A stretch of 64,000 nucleotides of DNA from Firmicutes bacterium HGW-Firmicutes-2 (lineage in GTDB: Bacteria; Bacillota; Clostridia; Lachnospirales; Vallitaleaceae), in NCBI GenBank assembly GCA_002841495.1, contig PGZV01000002.1, positions 1,488 through 65,487 of the forward strand, written 5' to 3'. Of the stretch, positions 1-8,595 are shown piece after piece (position 1 is the stretch's first letter; the number at the start of each line of letters is the position of its first letter). The notes under the pieces were generated by a model. The model did not search any database. It was not told the DNA's origin and was given only the letters and a program-made list of their open reading frames with translations. The position numbers were made by a program, and so were the translations under genes.

Positions 1-592
1 GTGCTACCTTTTTCATTTTCATCGTTGGCCAATCTTTGTCATTTGTAATTGGATTACCAAACAACTCGATAAATTGAGATTTCACCAACTCATCTGTTTT
101 CTCAATTAATTTCTTATATGTTTTCTTCGTCCCCTCCATGGCCCACAATAACTTTGACAATTCGCGTTGTTTATCCATATTCGGCAGCTCAAATTCATAA
201 TTCTTTAGGTTTTCCCATTTAACACGAGGCGAAAGAGAGCCAGCTGACTTACCAACAGCAAAATCAAACAGTGCTTCGTTCTGAATTATAAACGGCAATA
301 ATTCCGGCAATATTTTTTCAGGAATTGCTTCGATTACAGTAATGTCGCCTGAGCATATTCCATCAAAAGGAGCTAATGATGCTTTTTTGAGATAAGCTCT
401 TCTTCTTCCGAAAAGAATATCGCCTTCGTGAAATAATTTCGTAAATGTATTTTCTTTTTCTTCATCCCACAAGGTTAAACTTATTTCTTCTGGAATCAAA
501 TGTTCAAGTCCCACAATCGGATAACCTTCTTTGCTGCCTTTGCACACTTCTCTACGTTCTTTAGCAACATCTCCCAATAACACTTTACTCAT
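1..592 (-). CDS. hsdS: Type I restriction specificity subunit HsdS (partial, C-terminus outside window)
   Basis: An open frame of about 197 codons begins with ATG at 592 and runs off the left edge. It starts MSKVLLGDVAKERREV and contains the half-domain pattern of type I specificity subunits: a target-recognition region with FGRRRAYLKKA, then PRVKWENLKNYEFELP, then a conserved helix beginning QRELSKLLWAM, and FIELFGNP leading into the second half. HsdS chooses the DNA sequence recognised by the methylase and restriction complex. The start codon overlaps the stop of the upstream hsdM in the string ATGAGTAA, so translation is probably coupled. HsdR is not in view and could lie to the left. Confidence 0.85.
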   Translation of the reverse strand, partial: MSKVLLGDVAKERREVCKGSKEGYPIVGLEHLIPEEISLTLWDEEKENTFTKLFHEGDILFGRRRAYLKKASLAPFDGICSGDITVIEAIPEKILPELLPFIIQNEALFDFAVGKSAGSLSPRVKWENLKNYEFELPNMDKQRELSKLLWAMEGTKKTYKKLIEKTDELVKSQFIELFGNPITNDKDWPTMKMKKVA

Positions 593-2084
593 TTTCTTCA
601 GCCCCCTTTCCGATCATTTCGTTCAATTTCATATAACGCAATTTCATAATTTCTGATGCTGTTCTCCAATCCTCGTAACATTCTTGAAGTGATCGTTCAT
701 CTACTTCTAATTCATGATCTGAATGTTTTACATAGAGTGGAATGCTCAATGAAAAATTATTCTCTTCCAAATCCTGAATCGTTACGACAGCAGCAAATCC
801 ATCATCCGTCTTATACTCTTTATACGCTTTAGCTATTTTCTTTATATGCTTATCTTCCAGAAAGCTTTGTGCATTTTTACGTTCTACTTCCTTAACAGCA
901 TTGATGAATAATACTTGTCCTCGTCTTTCTGGCTGTTTATTCATACGACAGATAATAATACAAGCTTCCATCGGTGAGTTATAGAACAAATTTGGACCTA
1001 AACCTATAATGCATTCCAGCATATCATTACGAATGAGACTTTCACGCATTGAACTTTCTTCATTTCTAAAAAGCACTCCATGTGGGAATAGAATCGCGCA
1101 ACGTCCGGTTTTCTCATCCAGACTCTTTATAATATGTTGTAAGAAAGCATAGTCCGCACGACCCTGTGGAGGGACTCCAAGAATATTACGTCCATATTTA
1201 TCACTAGCAAATGCTTCCCTGTCCCACTGGCTAATTGAGTACGGTGGATTTGCGAGAATCAAATCAAACTGTCTCAATTTCCCTTTTTCAATAAATGCTG
1301 GTGCCTTTAGGGTGTCACCATTTACAATATCGAAATCTTTTACTCCATGTAGAAAAAGGTTCATCTTGCCGATTGCTGACGTTAGTGCATTGATCTCTTG
1401 ACCAAAAACAGCAACGTTGCGCCATTCTTTTTTCTGCTCTTTTAAATATGCAATTGCCGAAATCAGCATACCTGCGCTACCGCATGTAGGATCATAGATT
1501 GATTCCCCTGATTCAGGCTTCAGCATCTCCGTCATTAAGTGCACGACCGTTCGATTGGTATAAAACTCTTGGGCAGTATGTCCACTATCATCAGCGAATT
1601 TCTTTATCAGGTACTCATAACCCTGACCAAGTTCATCTTCAGGACAGTTCTTTATTGATAGCGTTTTAGTACTAAAATGCTCAATCAGCTCCTTTAACAA
1701 TCTGTCAGGAAGACGATTTTTGTTCGTCCAAGCGCCATCACCAAAAACTCCTTGTAGTTTATCTGAGTTTGCATTTTCTACTTTACGAAATGCATTCACG
1801 ATTGCTACACCAACATTTTCTGAAACAGAACGGACATCACTCCAGTGAGCTCCTTCCGGAACAATAAATCGATGATTTTCTTCCCATTCTAAAGCTTCTT
1901 CATCACCACCATATTCTTCAAGAATATGGTGGCACTCTTCATCGTATACATCACTGATACGTTTAAAAAACAGAAGTGGAAAAATATACTGTTTATAAGC
2001 GCCTGCATCAATGTTCGTTCTAAGCAATACTGCTGAATTCCAAAGGTAGGATTGTAGTTCTTCAATTGTGATTCGCTTACTCAT
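585..2084 (-). CDS. hsdM: Type I restriction-modification methylase subunit HsdM
   Basis: About 499 residues, a normal HsdM length. The N-terminal helical domain has FPLLFFKRISDVYDEE. The SAM-binding motif I is DPTCGSAGM at about residues 198-206 and the catalytic motif IV is NPPY at about 279-282, so N6-adenine methylation is expected. The usual EFYTPR motif reads EFYTNR here. I chose ATG 2084 because the purine-rich AAGGGGG site lies 8 nt before it; an upstream ATG at 2090 is only 2 nt from that site. The start overlaps the preceding DraG-HsdM stop as ATGAGTAA, the same overlap seen at the hsdM-hsdS junction. It is a paralogue of the HsdM half of its upstream neighbour. Confidence 0.9.
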   Translation of the reverse strand: MSKRITIEELQSYLWNSAVLLRTNIDAGAYKQYIFPLLFFKRISDVYDEECHHILEEYGGDEEALEWEENHRFIVPEGAHWSDVRSVSENVGVAIVNAFRKVENANSDKLQGVFGDGAWTNKNRLPDRLLKELIEHFSTKTLSIKNCPEDELGQGYEYLIKKFADDSGHTAQEFYTNRTVVHLMTEMLKPESGESIYDPTCGSAGMLISAIAYLKEQKKEWRNVAVFGQEINALTSAIGKMNLFLHGVKDFDIVNGDTLKAPAFIEKGKLRQFDLILANPPYSISQWDREAFASDKYGRNILGVPPQGRADYAFLQHIIKSLDEKTGRCAILFPHGVLFRNEESSMRESLIRNDMLECIIGLGPNLFYNSPMEACIIICRMNKQPERRGQVLFINAVKEVERKNAQSFLEDKHIKKIAKAYKEYKTDDGFAAVVTIQDLEENNFSLSIPLYVKHSDHELEVDERSLQECYEDWRTASEIMKLRYMKLNEMIGKGAEENE

Positions 2085-4497
2085 TGACATATCCCCCTTC
2101 CAACAGTAATTTCATCATCTTTTCTTCTGCCTCAATCATTTCGTCAAATGCCTCAAAATATTCTCTACGCACTTCTTCTGGTGACACAGTTTCCTGTTCT
2201 TTTTTCTCAATGTAATTATTGATTGCCAGTGTATAATCCTTTTTGCGGATATCATCTAAATTAACAATCTTCACATGCTCAATAACATCTTCATAATCAA
2301 CATAGTAATCATAGACTTTTTGAATGTCTTGATCCGTCATAATATTCTGAGCCCTTTGAGGCGTATATATAGTGGAGGCATCAATTAAGCATATTCTACC
2401 TTTGTGTTTATTTGGTTTGTTATTGTTCAACAGCAAGATACAGGCCGATACCCCTGTAGAATAAAACACACCGCCCACTAATGTTATAATGCATTCCAGC
2501 TTATCTGATTCTATGAGAAGCTTACGAATCTCACCTTCTTTTCCACCTCGAAACAGCACCCCTTGTGGAAGAACAACTGCACATCGGCCATTATCTTTGT
2601 CCATGGATTTAACCATATGTTGTAGCCATGCGAAGTCACCATTTGAATCTGTTGGACAGCCCCATGTATTTCTACCAAAAATATCAGAGCTAAATTGATC
2701 TGCACCCCAGTTCTTTAACGAAAAAGGTGGATTTGCAATAACACAATCGAAGGTTTTTAATTTACCACCTTCCAAATAATTAGGCGATCTCAACGTATCG
2801 CCTTGAGTCACCTTAAATTCTCTAGCGCCGTGAAGGAACAGATTCATTCTCGCGATTGCGGATGTTGCCAGATTTTTTTCTTGGCCATAGATCCGACCAT
2901 ATGTGAGCTTATCACCTTTCATATAGTGAATGGCTTCAATAAGCATTCCACCTGTTCCTGCAGCAGGATCGTATACCGATTCACCAACCTTTGGAGCTAA
3001 TAGCATAACCAAAAGCTTAACGATGGATCTCGGTGTATAGAACTCTCCAGCATTTTTCTTTGACAAGTCAGCAAACTTCTTTATCAGGAACTCATAACTG
3101 TCGCCCATAACATCAGCTGAATAATTGCTGTTTCCAACCTTAATCTTTGACATATGCTCAACAAGATCTTTGAGACGTTCATCAGACAGCTTCGACTTAT
3201 CCGTCCAGTTAGCATCATCAAAACTACTAAAAACTCCGTGGAGTGTATCCGGATTTGCTCGTTCAATTCCATTCATGGCATTAACAATGGATACACCAAC
3301 ATTTTCACTGGTCTCACGTACATCCTGCCAATGGCAACCATCTGGTATCACAAAGCGATGATTTTCTGGGAAGCTTGCATATTCCTCATCACCACCTGAT
3401 TCCTCCAGTGCTGCCTGTGTTTCTTCATCATACACATCTGACAAACGTTTAAAAAAGAGAATCGGTGTCACATAGCTTTTGTACTCATCCTGATTGATCG
3501 GACCGCGAAGAATGTTACATGCCTCGAAGAGATGAGAAAACAATTTCTGGCTTGTTGTTTCTTCCGGTTGTACCGAACTATCATGTAGCGTTTCATCTGC
3601 TGAGTCAATTGCCGATTTTAGCATTTCGTCTCTACCTCCTTTTTTTCTAGCAACATCTACTGCCTTCTCTTTGTAACTGACACTTCCCGTTGATTGTAAC
3701 TTTTCCATTTTTCCAGGATATCGATTTTCAAACTCAAGCAATATTCCTAATAGCTTTTCATCAAGAAAAGTCAAGGCATGCTTTCTAATTTGTGTCGGAA
3801 CCCCATAATAAGCTTCAGCTATACCACCAGTGATAGCGGCAATCGTATCACTGTCACCACCTATTGAAATAGCATTTCTGATTGCATCTTCAAAATCAGT
3901 GGATTCAAAGAAGGCAACCAATGCCTTAGGAACTGTTTCTTTACTGGTTTCGTTAAACTGATAAGTTTCTCGAATATCATCTAAACTAAAATTCATTGGG
4001 TAGTAGTTTTTATCGATATAATCCCGTATTTCCAGTAGGTTTTTTCCACTACGAGCCATAAACACCGCGACTGAAACTGCTTCAGCTCCTTTTATACCTT
4101 CTGGGTGATTATGAGTTACTGCTGTAACTGTGTACGATAGAGATTTGGTCTCTTCTATGGATTGCGCTACATGGCCACAGGCACTTATACGCATAGCTGC
4201 TCCATTACCAAAACTGTTATAGGGTTCAGGCGAGTCACTGTACATCCAATTATAGAACATTCCACCATAACCACACTTTGGATACGGTCTACCTATCTCC
4301 TGCATATTCCTAATTGCTTGATCACTTAAATCACTATAATCTGTTTGGCACTCCATCAATGCCTTACAAACTGCCAATGACATAACCGTGTCATCCGTAA
4401 AGAAACATTTATATGTTAAAAATTCAAAGTCTTTCGACCGGTGATTATTCCATTCAAATCTGGAACCAACTATATCACCAATGATTGCACCAATCAT
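2077..4497 (-). CDS. ADP-ribosylglycohydrolase (DraG)-HsdM fusion protein
   Basis: One 806-residue frame joins two enzymes. Residues 1-265 are a DraG-type ADP-ribosylglycohydrolase with the family's metal and substrate motifs intact: FTDDT (33-37), GNGAAMR (97-103), THNHPEG (128-134) and GGDSDT (213-218). Residues 265-315 are a charged linker. Residues 316-806 are an HsdM adenine methylase with FFKRLSDVYDEE, EFYTPR, motif I DPAAGTGGM (510-518) and motif IV NPPF (589-592). A GAGGAGG ribosome site precedes ATG 4497. No stop or frameshift separates the halves, so it is a genuine fusion. DraG enzymes remove ADP-ribose from proteins or other acceptors; the target here is unknown. A link to DNA or complex modification is inference from the fusion and operon. 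Confidence 0.85.
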   Translation of the reverse strand: MIGAIIGDIVGSRFEWNNHRSKDFEFLTYKCFFTDDTVMSLAVCKALMECQTDYSDLSDQAIRNMQEIGRPYPKCGYGGMFYNWMYSDSPEPYNSFGNGAAMRISACGHVAQSIEETKSLSYTVTAVTHNHPEGIKGAEAVSVAVFMARSGKNLLEIRDYIDKNYYPMNFSLDDIRETYQFNETSKETVPKALVAFFESTDFEDAIRNAISIGGDSDTIAAITGGIAEAYYGVPTQIRKHALTFLDEKLLGILLEFENRYPGKMEKLQSTGSVSYKEKAVDVARKKGGRDEMLKSAIDSADETLHDSSVQPEETTSQKLFSHLFEACNILRGPINQDEYKSYVTPILFFKRLSDVYDEETQAALEESGGDEEYASFPENHRFVIPDGCHWQDVRETSENVGVSIVNAMNGIERANPDTLHGVFSSFDDANWTDKSKLSDERLKDLVEHMSKIKVGNSNYSADVMGDSYEFLIKKFADLSKKNAGEFYTPRSIVKLLVMLLAPKVGESVYDPAAGTGGMLIEAIHYMKGDKLTYGRIYGQEKNLATSAIARMNLFLHGAREFKVTQGDTLRSPNYLEGGKLKTFDCVIANPPFSLKNWGADQFSSDIFGRNTWGCPTDSNGDFAWLQHMVKSMDKDNGRCAVVLPQGVLFRGGKEGEIRKLLIESDKLECIITLVGGVFYSTGVSACILLLNNNKPNKHKGRICLIDASTIYTPQRAQNIMTDQDIQKVYDYYVDYEDVIEHVKIVNLDDIRKKDYTLAINNYIEKKEQETVSPEEVRREYFEAFDEMIEAEEKMMKLLLEGGYVNE

Positions 4498-4538
4498 GGC
4501 TTATCCTCCTCTTTTTACCTTCGGTATTGACCTTTCTT

Positions 4539-6158
4539 TTATTTCACTTTCAAAAGGTTATCTTGTAGTCGTGTCACAACACTTTGCCATCTATCTTCAG
4601 CATTTTTAATGCTTTCAAGATAAAGTTCCAGTTCTTGCTCATATTCATCAACAACAGCTTGCTGTTCTTCAAGTCTAAGCAACGGTATTTCAATCGTTTT
4701 AAGATCTTTATAGCTTATGTTATTGACAATCGTTCCTTGCTGCTTGCCTGATAACACTTTGTTACCAGTCGGACTATCTAAAAACACTTTCAAATACGTT
4801 GATAATAATAATTTTTCATTAGGTCTTATTACAATAATGTTGGATGAGGCAATACATGGATATTTTTGCTCTTTAAAAACTGCAATTCTAATCGCCGTCC
4901 CTCTAGCAGGTAAAAGCAAGTCACCGTCTTTTAGAAGATAATTGGCTACTTTTCTTTCTTCCTCTTCTATATGATCCAAATCATCATAACTGATGTCAAA
5001 AACATTTATATTTGAAATATTTAGAACGCCTATACTTCCGTTCGGATCTTTTTTGCTGACTGCTTTCCCACGGAAAACCTCAGCGACTTTACCAAGCTCT
5101 TCTCTTTTCAAGTTTGAGTTCTGATATCGTTGCCACTCTTCGTCTACCATCGCAAAGATATGGTCGATATTCCAATCTCCCATCTCAATCAATTCATCCA
5201 TCATTACAAATGTGTCCTCAGATAATACCAATTGATTGATTCCCTCTTTTTTGACATTTCGCGTATCCGCATCATATCTCTTGACCATGACATCTTCAGT
5301 TCGACCTGTTGTGATCGTAAACATGTATGACTTGATTGCTGTTGACTTAAATATTCCTGCAGGTAATTCAGCAATTTCTTCTAGTCGATACATGCCTTGA
5401 ACAAATTCCCTTAAATCTTTCACTGTACCAGCAGCAAATGTAATTCTCGCCGGCAGAACAATTACCAGCCGCCCCGAACTATTTAAGTGCAATAATAAAT
5501 TCTCAACCGCAATCATTTCATATTCTCTGCATATGAAATCTCCGTTGTCCTCAGCACGCTCTCTTGCACCAAAAATCGGTACCGATAGAATCAGATCAAA
5601 CTTCTTTGCAGTAAATTCATAATCATATATACTTGTTTCTTGTACAACCACATTTGGGTATTCAACAAACATCTCCTCAAGAATAATCTTGCTTACAGCA
5701 TTCATGGTTGTTACAAAAAACTGACATTTCGAGTTTTGATTTATTAGCTCCATCAAATGTGGAACGAATTTTTCAGCTTCCGCAATCAATACCATGTTGA
5801 TATCGGGTCCAAAATGCTTACTAAATTCATCAATCAACACCTTTGGTATATAGAACGTCTCATTTGGATCCGCAGAAGTAAGCATGAGTTCCCAATCAAC
5901 CTCTTCGCTATCCATTGCCATAAATTCATTATAAAAAACAGCTGGATCCTTAAACGGATTTAATAAACCGTATTTATCAGCTATGGATTGTAATGCCTTG
6001 AAAGCTTTTTGCTCTGTAGGCTTTTGAGGACTTGTAACAAACTCATCCTTTGTCTTTTTCAGAAGAAATAGCGCAACTGGCAGTTCTGACTGAACAGCAT
6101 ATCCTCTTAATGCATTATATCGATTCCAAATTTGGTTAATCTGCTTATCGTTACGCAC
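4539..6158 (-). CDS. Degenerate N6-methylase-like domain fused to HsdS-like region
   Basis: 539 residues from GTG 6158, preceded by AAGGAGG at 8 nt. The first ~300 residues follow an HsdM-like fold pattern, but the catalytic motif IV reads SVPIF (192-196) instead of NPPF/Y and the glycine-rich SAM motif is not recognisable (around VLIAEAEKF). Residues from about 340 look like a specificity half: EVFRGKAVSK, GDLLLPARGTAIRIAVF, GTIVNNISYKDLKTIEIPLL, and a C-terminal coiled region starting EEQQAVVDEYEQELEL that resembles HsdS conserved helices. It is first in the hsd operon, 41 nt before the DraG fusion. I infer a non-catalytic or recognition subunit; it could instead be a divergent methylase. 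Confidence 0.65.
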   Translation of the reverse strand: MRNDKQINQIWNRYNALRGYAVQSELPVALFLLKKTKDEFVTSPQKPTEQKAFKALQSIADKYGLLNPFKDPAVFYNEFMAMDSEEVDWELMLTSADPNETFYIPKVLIDEFSKHFGPDINMVLIAEAEKFVPHLMELINQNSKCQFFVTTMNAVSKIILEEMFVEYPNVVVQETSIYDYEFTAKKFDLILSVPIFGARERAEDNGDFICREYEMIAVENLLLHLNSSGRLVIVLPARITFAAGTVKDLREFVQGMYRLEEIAELPAGIFKSTAIKSYMFTITTGRTEDVMVKRYDADTRNVKKEGINQLVLSEDTFVMMDELIEMGDWNIDHIFAMVDEEWQRYQNSNLKREELGKVAEVFRGKAVSKKDPNGSIGVLNISNINVFDISYDDLDHIEEEERKVANYLLKDGDLLLPARGTAIRIAVFKEQKYPCIASSNIIVIRPNEKLLLSTYLKVFLDSPTGNKVLSGKQQGTIVNNISYKDLKTIEIPLLRLEEQQAVVDEYEQELELYLESIKNAEDRWQSVVTRLQDNLLKVK

Positions 6159-6203
6159 CTTCGTGACCTCCTTACAAAATAATCCATCTTAAATCACAAA
6201 TAA

Positions 6204-6233
6204 AATATATCACTCTATCTATGGTCCTGTCAA
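6204..6233 (-). promoter_or_regulatory. Promoter of the hsd/DraG operon
   Basis: On the minus strand a perfect TTGACA (-35, plus positions 6228-6233) is followed by an 18-nt spacer and TATATT (-10, 6204-6209). It points at the GTG start at 6158. No other strong candidate lies between it and the gene. Confidence 0.75.
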
Positions 6234-6244
6234 CAATTATTTTG

Positions 6245-6266
6245 TTTTGGTATTCTAATACCAAAA
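6245..6266. repeat. 22-bp palindrome upstream of the hsd promoter (possible operator)
   Basis: Perfect 9-bp arms TTTTGGTAT and ATACCAAAA are separated by TCTA. The palindrome ends 12 bp upstream of the -35 box of the hsd operon. The position and perfect dyad suit a regulator site, but no regulator gene sits next to it. Confidence 0.5.
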
Positions 6267-6374
6267 TGTATTTATGTTTAATTTTCACTAGGGTATACCT
6301 ATTTCTACTGCCCGAGTATGTACTCATCTATATTTCTTTCTCTGATGTTAATCTATTATTCAAGTGATTCCTTC

Positions 6375-6419
6375 TTGTCAGTCCATTATGAACCGGAGGT
6401 AGGTCCACTGAACTGACAA
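6375..6419. repeat. Inverted repeat in the gap between hsd operon and element A
   Basis: TTGTCAGT (6375-6382) and ACTGACAA (6412-6419) form perfect 8-bp arms around a 29-nt loop that itself holds GGACC and GGTCC-like pieces. No T-tract follows on either strand, so it is not a plain terminator. It lies downstream of the last element A gene and might mark the element edge. The rest of 6267-6467 holds no gene; a short dyad GAGTATGTACTC is near 6314. Confidence 0.4.
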
Positions 6420-6467
6420 AGAACCCCCTTGGCGGAGATTACAAAATTTTCTCTATTGATACATTCG

Positions 6468-6722
6468 TTAAGTGATGAAATACCGGTTGGAAGAATTACC
6501 GCCATTCTCCCTATAGCGCCTTTCCTTCGTAAGTAAACCACACTTCATCAAATCCTCTATCGCTCTTTTCACCGTACTGACAGACATGGATGTATCTCTG
6601 GCAATAGTCTTAATGGCCGGCCAACATTCGCCTTGAACGTTACTTCGGTCTTTTAGATACATATAGACAGTCTTAGCCCTTGACGGAATTTCTTCTTGAT
6701 ACAGTTTTCCAAAGAAACTCAT
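6468..6722 (-). CDS. Small helix-turn-helix protein
   Basis: 84 residues from ATG 6722 with AAGGAGG upstream. The middle reads as a winged-helix/HTH: IKTIARDTSMSVSTVKRAIEDL followed by the wing LLTKERRYRENGG. Such small HTH proteins of the replication-initiator/DnaD-like type are common at the end of clostridial conjugative elements. It follows the coupling protein gene by 11 nt and is probably the last gene of the operon. Role as regulator or replication accessory is inferred. Confidence 0.75.
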   Translation of the reverse strand: MSFFGKLYQEEIPSRAKTVYMYLKDRSNVQGECWPAIKTIARDTSMSVSTVKRAIEDLMKCGLLTKERRYRENGGNSSNRYFIT

Positions 6723-6733
6723 CTACGTCCTCC

Positions 6734-8578
6734 TTATGTTCTTATAACCGTTTTTCGTTTGATTGAATTATCATCACTCGGTTCCTGTGTTGGTGAATGT
6801 ATCGTACCGCCTCGTTTTCTAGCATCAGAGTCTTCATCATCACTAATTTCATCCACTTCAAGAGCCATGGTATATCTAACAATATTTTCTTCCAGCTCTT
6901 CTTTATCAGCGTAGTAAACTTTGCGATTAGATCTTTCTTCTGTTTCATAGGTTTTGTCAAAAGTGATCCCCCAATCTAGAAACAATTTCAACTTCGTTTT
7001 CATAGGATGGACACCAGTTTTCATCACGACAAAGTTCCCTTTAGGTAGTGACTTCAATTCATCTGCCGATAAAAGCGGACGCTCAATCATCTGTAGACTT
7101 TGTGATGGATCGTTTTTACCACGGCTGATGCTTCCACTCATGACTGTTCGGGTTCCTAATGCTTTAGAGAGGACTTGAGCAGTTTCTGAGTTAGGTGCAA
7201 ATCCTCCAAAGATTGTCACCTGACAGTTGTCTGTTATGATTTCACTGCCTTCTTTACCATAATTCTTTTCTAGCTGGGCAAAGGATTGAATGATCGGTAT
7301 GACAGATATTCTTCTGGATCTTCCTGCGGACAGCATCATTTCAAAGGATTCAATCTTCGGAATAGTTCCTATTTCATCTGCATAGATCATCACTCGGTTA
7401 GGAAGCTTACCGCCATTCTCATCAGCAACCGTTAACATCTCGCGGTAGAATTGTTGTAGGAACAATGACACCATAAAATATTTTGTGTTGTCCTCCTCGG
7501 GGAGTATAAGAAAGATTGCGGATTTTTCATGGCAGAAGGTTTCAGCGTCAATCGCCGTATCAAAGCACAGAATCTGTTCCATCTCAGAATCCAAAAAGGC
7601 ATTAAGTCTTGAGAGTACCGTTGACAGAACTGATGCCATAGCTTGATCTGCCGAGTTCAGTGCAGCACCGGCAAACCATTTCGCTTTATGTGTTGGCGGT
7701 AGCTTGTCCATCAACAGTTGGAACTGACTCTTTCCCTTAACCTTGCTTGGTGCCATAAGGTCTTGCACCATCTTAAAAACTGATATAATGTGTCGCTTAT
7801 CGACTCTTTGTCCATCTTCCATAACCGGCGGAAGAAATTCTGCTATCAATAAAATGACAGATGTTAGAAGACCTTCTGCAGCATCATAAAAGAATGCATT
7901 CTGACCCATTGCAGCATTATTGCCGTCTGCTGAAATGATTGTCTTGGAAATAATTTTTGCATACTTCTCTGCTTTTGCTTTAACTGAGTAATTATTACTG
8001 TTCTCTCTAAATTGATCCATATATTTATTGACCAGATGAAGCAGATTATTACCATCACTTCGTGTTGGGTTTCGCAGATCAATGACCGCGATATTGTAGC
8101 CATAATTCTCCTTCGCAATCATGCCGTAATTTCTTGCAAGATCACCTTTGGTATCTGTTGTTATGAATGACATACCACTGGCGCAAGCATATTCCAGATT
8201 TGGATATAGAAAATATGCGGTTTTGCCAACACCAGCTGCGCCGATCATTAGACAATGGACATCGCCAGTATCAATGATTCCACTAGTCGTTCCACCGGAT
8301 CCAACTGAACCAATGACGAGTCCTTGAATCGAATCTCCATTCAAGTCTCTTGGAAGATTCTCCCCTCGTCGCCAGTCATCAACTATGAAAGAGATATGTT
8401 GATAGGTACTTTGGATTTCCTTCTTTGTAGCAAATCGAGCAACGCCATGTTGCCCATCTCCAACTGTTTTAGATTTGATTCCATTCAGGGTATAGTAATG
8501 TGCTAATAACGACAAGCCGCCAATCACAGAAAACATGATTGCTGCCGCTGCAATTAACATGTACACTTGTGAGTTCAT
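6734..8578 (-). CDS. virD4: Type IV coupling protein, VirD4/TraG family
   Basis: 614 residues. An N-terminal hydrophobic segment (about 5-27) anchors it in the membrane. The Walker A motif GAAGVGKT is at 113-120 and the Walker B region MIYADEIGTIP lies near 405. These ATPases bring the relaxase-DNA complex to the mating channel. ATG 8578 has a GGAGG site. It lies 17 nt after the Toprim gene. A second, different VirD4 is present at 43173-45242, one of the signs that two elements are joined here. Confidence 0.92.
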   Translation of the reverse strand: MNSQVYMLIAAAAIMFSVIGGLSLLAHYYTLNGIKSKTVGDGQHGVARFATKKEIQSTYQHISFIVDDWRRGENLPRDLNGDSIQGLVIGSVGSGGTTSGIIDTGDVHCLMIGAAGVGKTAYFLYPNLEYACASGMSFITTDTKGDLARNYGMIAKENYGYNIAVIDLRNPTRSDGNNLLHLVNKYMDQFRENSNNYSVKAKAEKYAKIISKTIISADGNNAAMGQNAFFYDAAEGLLTSVILLIAEFLPPVMEDGQRVDKRHIISVFKMVQDLMAPSKVKGKSQFQLLMDKLPPTHKAKWFAGAALNSADQAMASVLSTVLSRLNAFLDSEMEQILCFDTAIDAETFCHEKSAIFLILPEEDNTKYFMVSLFLQQFYREMLTVADENGGKLPNRVMIYADEIGTIPKIESFEMMLSAGRSRRISVIPIIQSFAQLEKNYGKEGSEIITDNCQVTIFGGFAPNSETAQVLSKALGTRTVMSGSISRGKNDPSQSLQMIERPLLSADELKSLPKGNFVVMKTGVHPMKTKLKLFLDWGITFDKTYETEERSNRKVYYADKEELEENIVRYTMALEVDEISDDEDSDARKRGGTIHSPTQEPSDDNSIKRKTVIRT

Positions 8579-8595
8579 CGATTACCTCCATTTTT

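Noticed and set aside
3125-3399. Plus-strand frames inside the hsd genes
   Set aside because: They are antisense shadows of strong coding frames with no ribosome site or domain.
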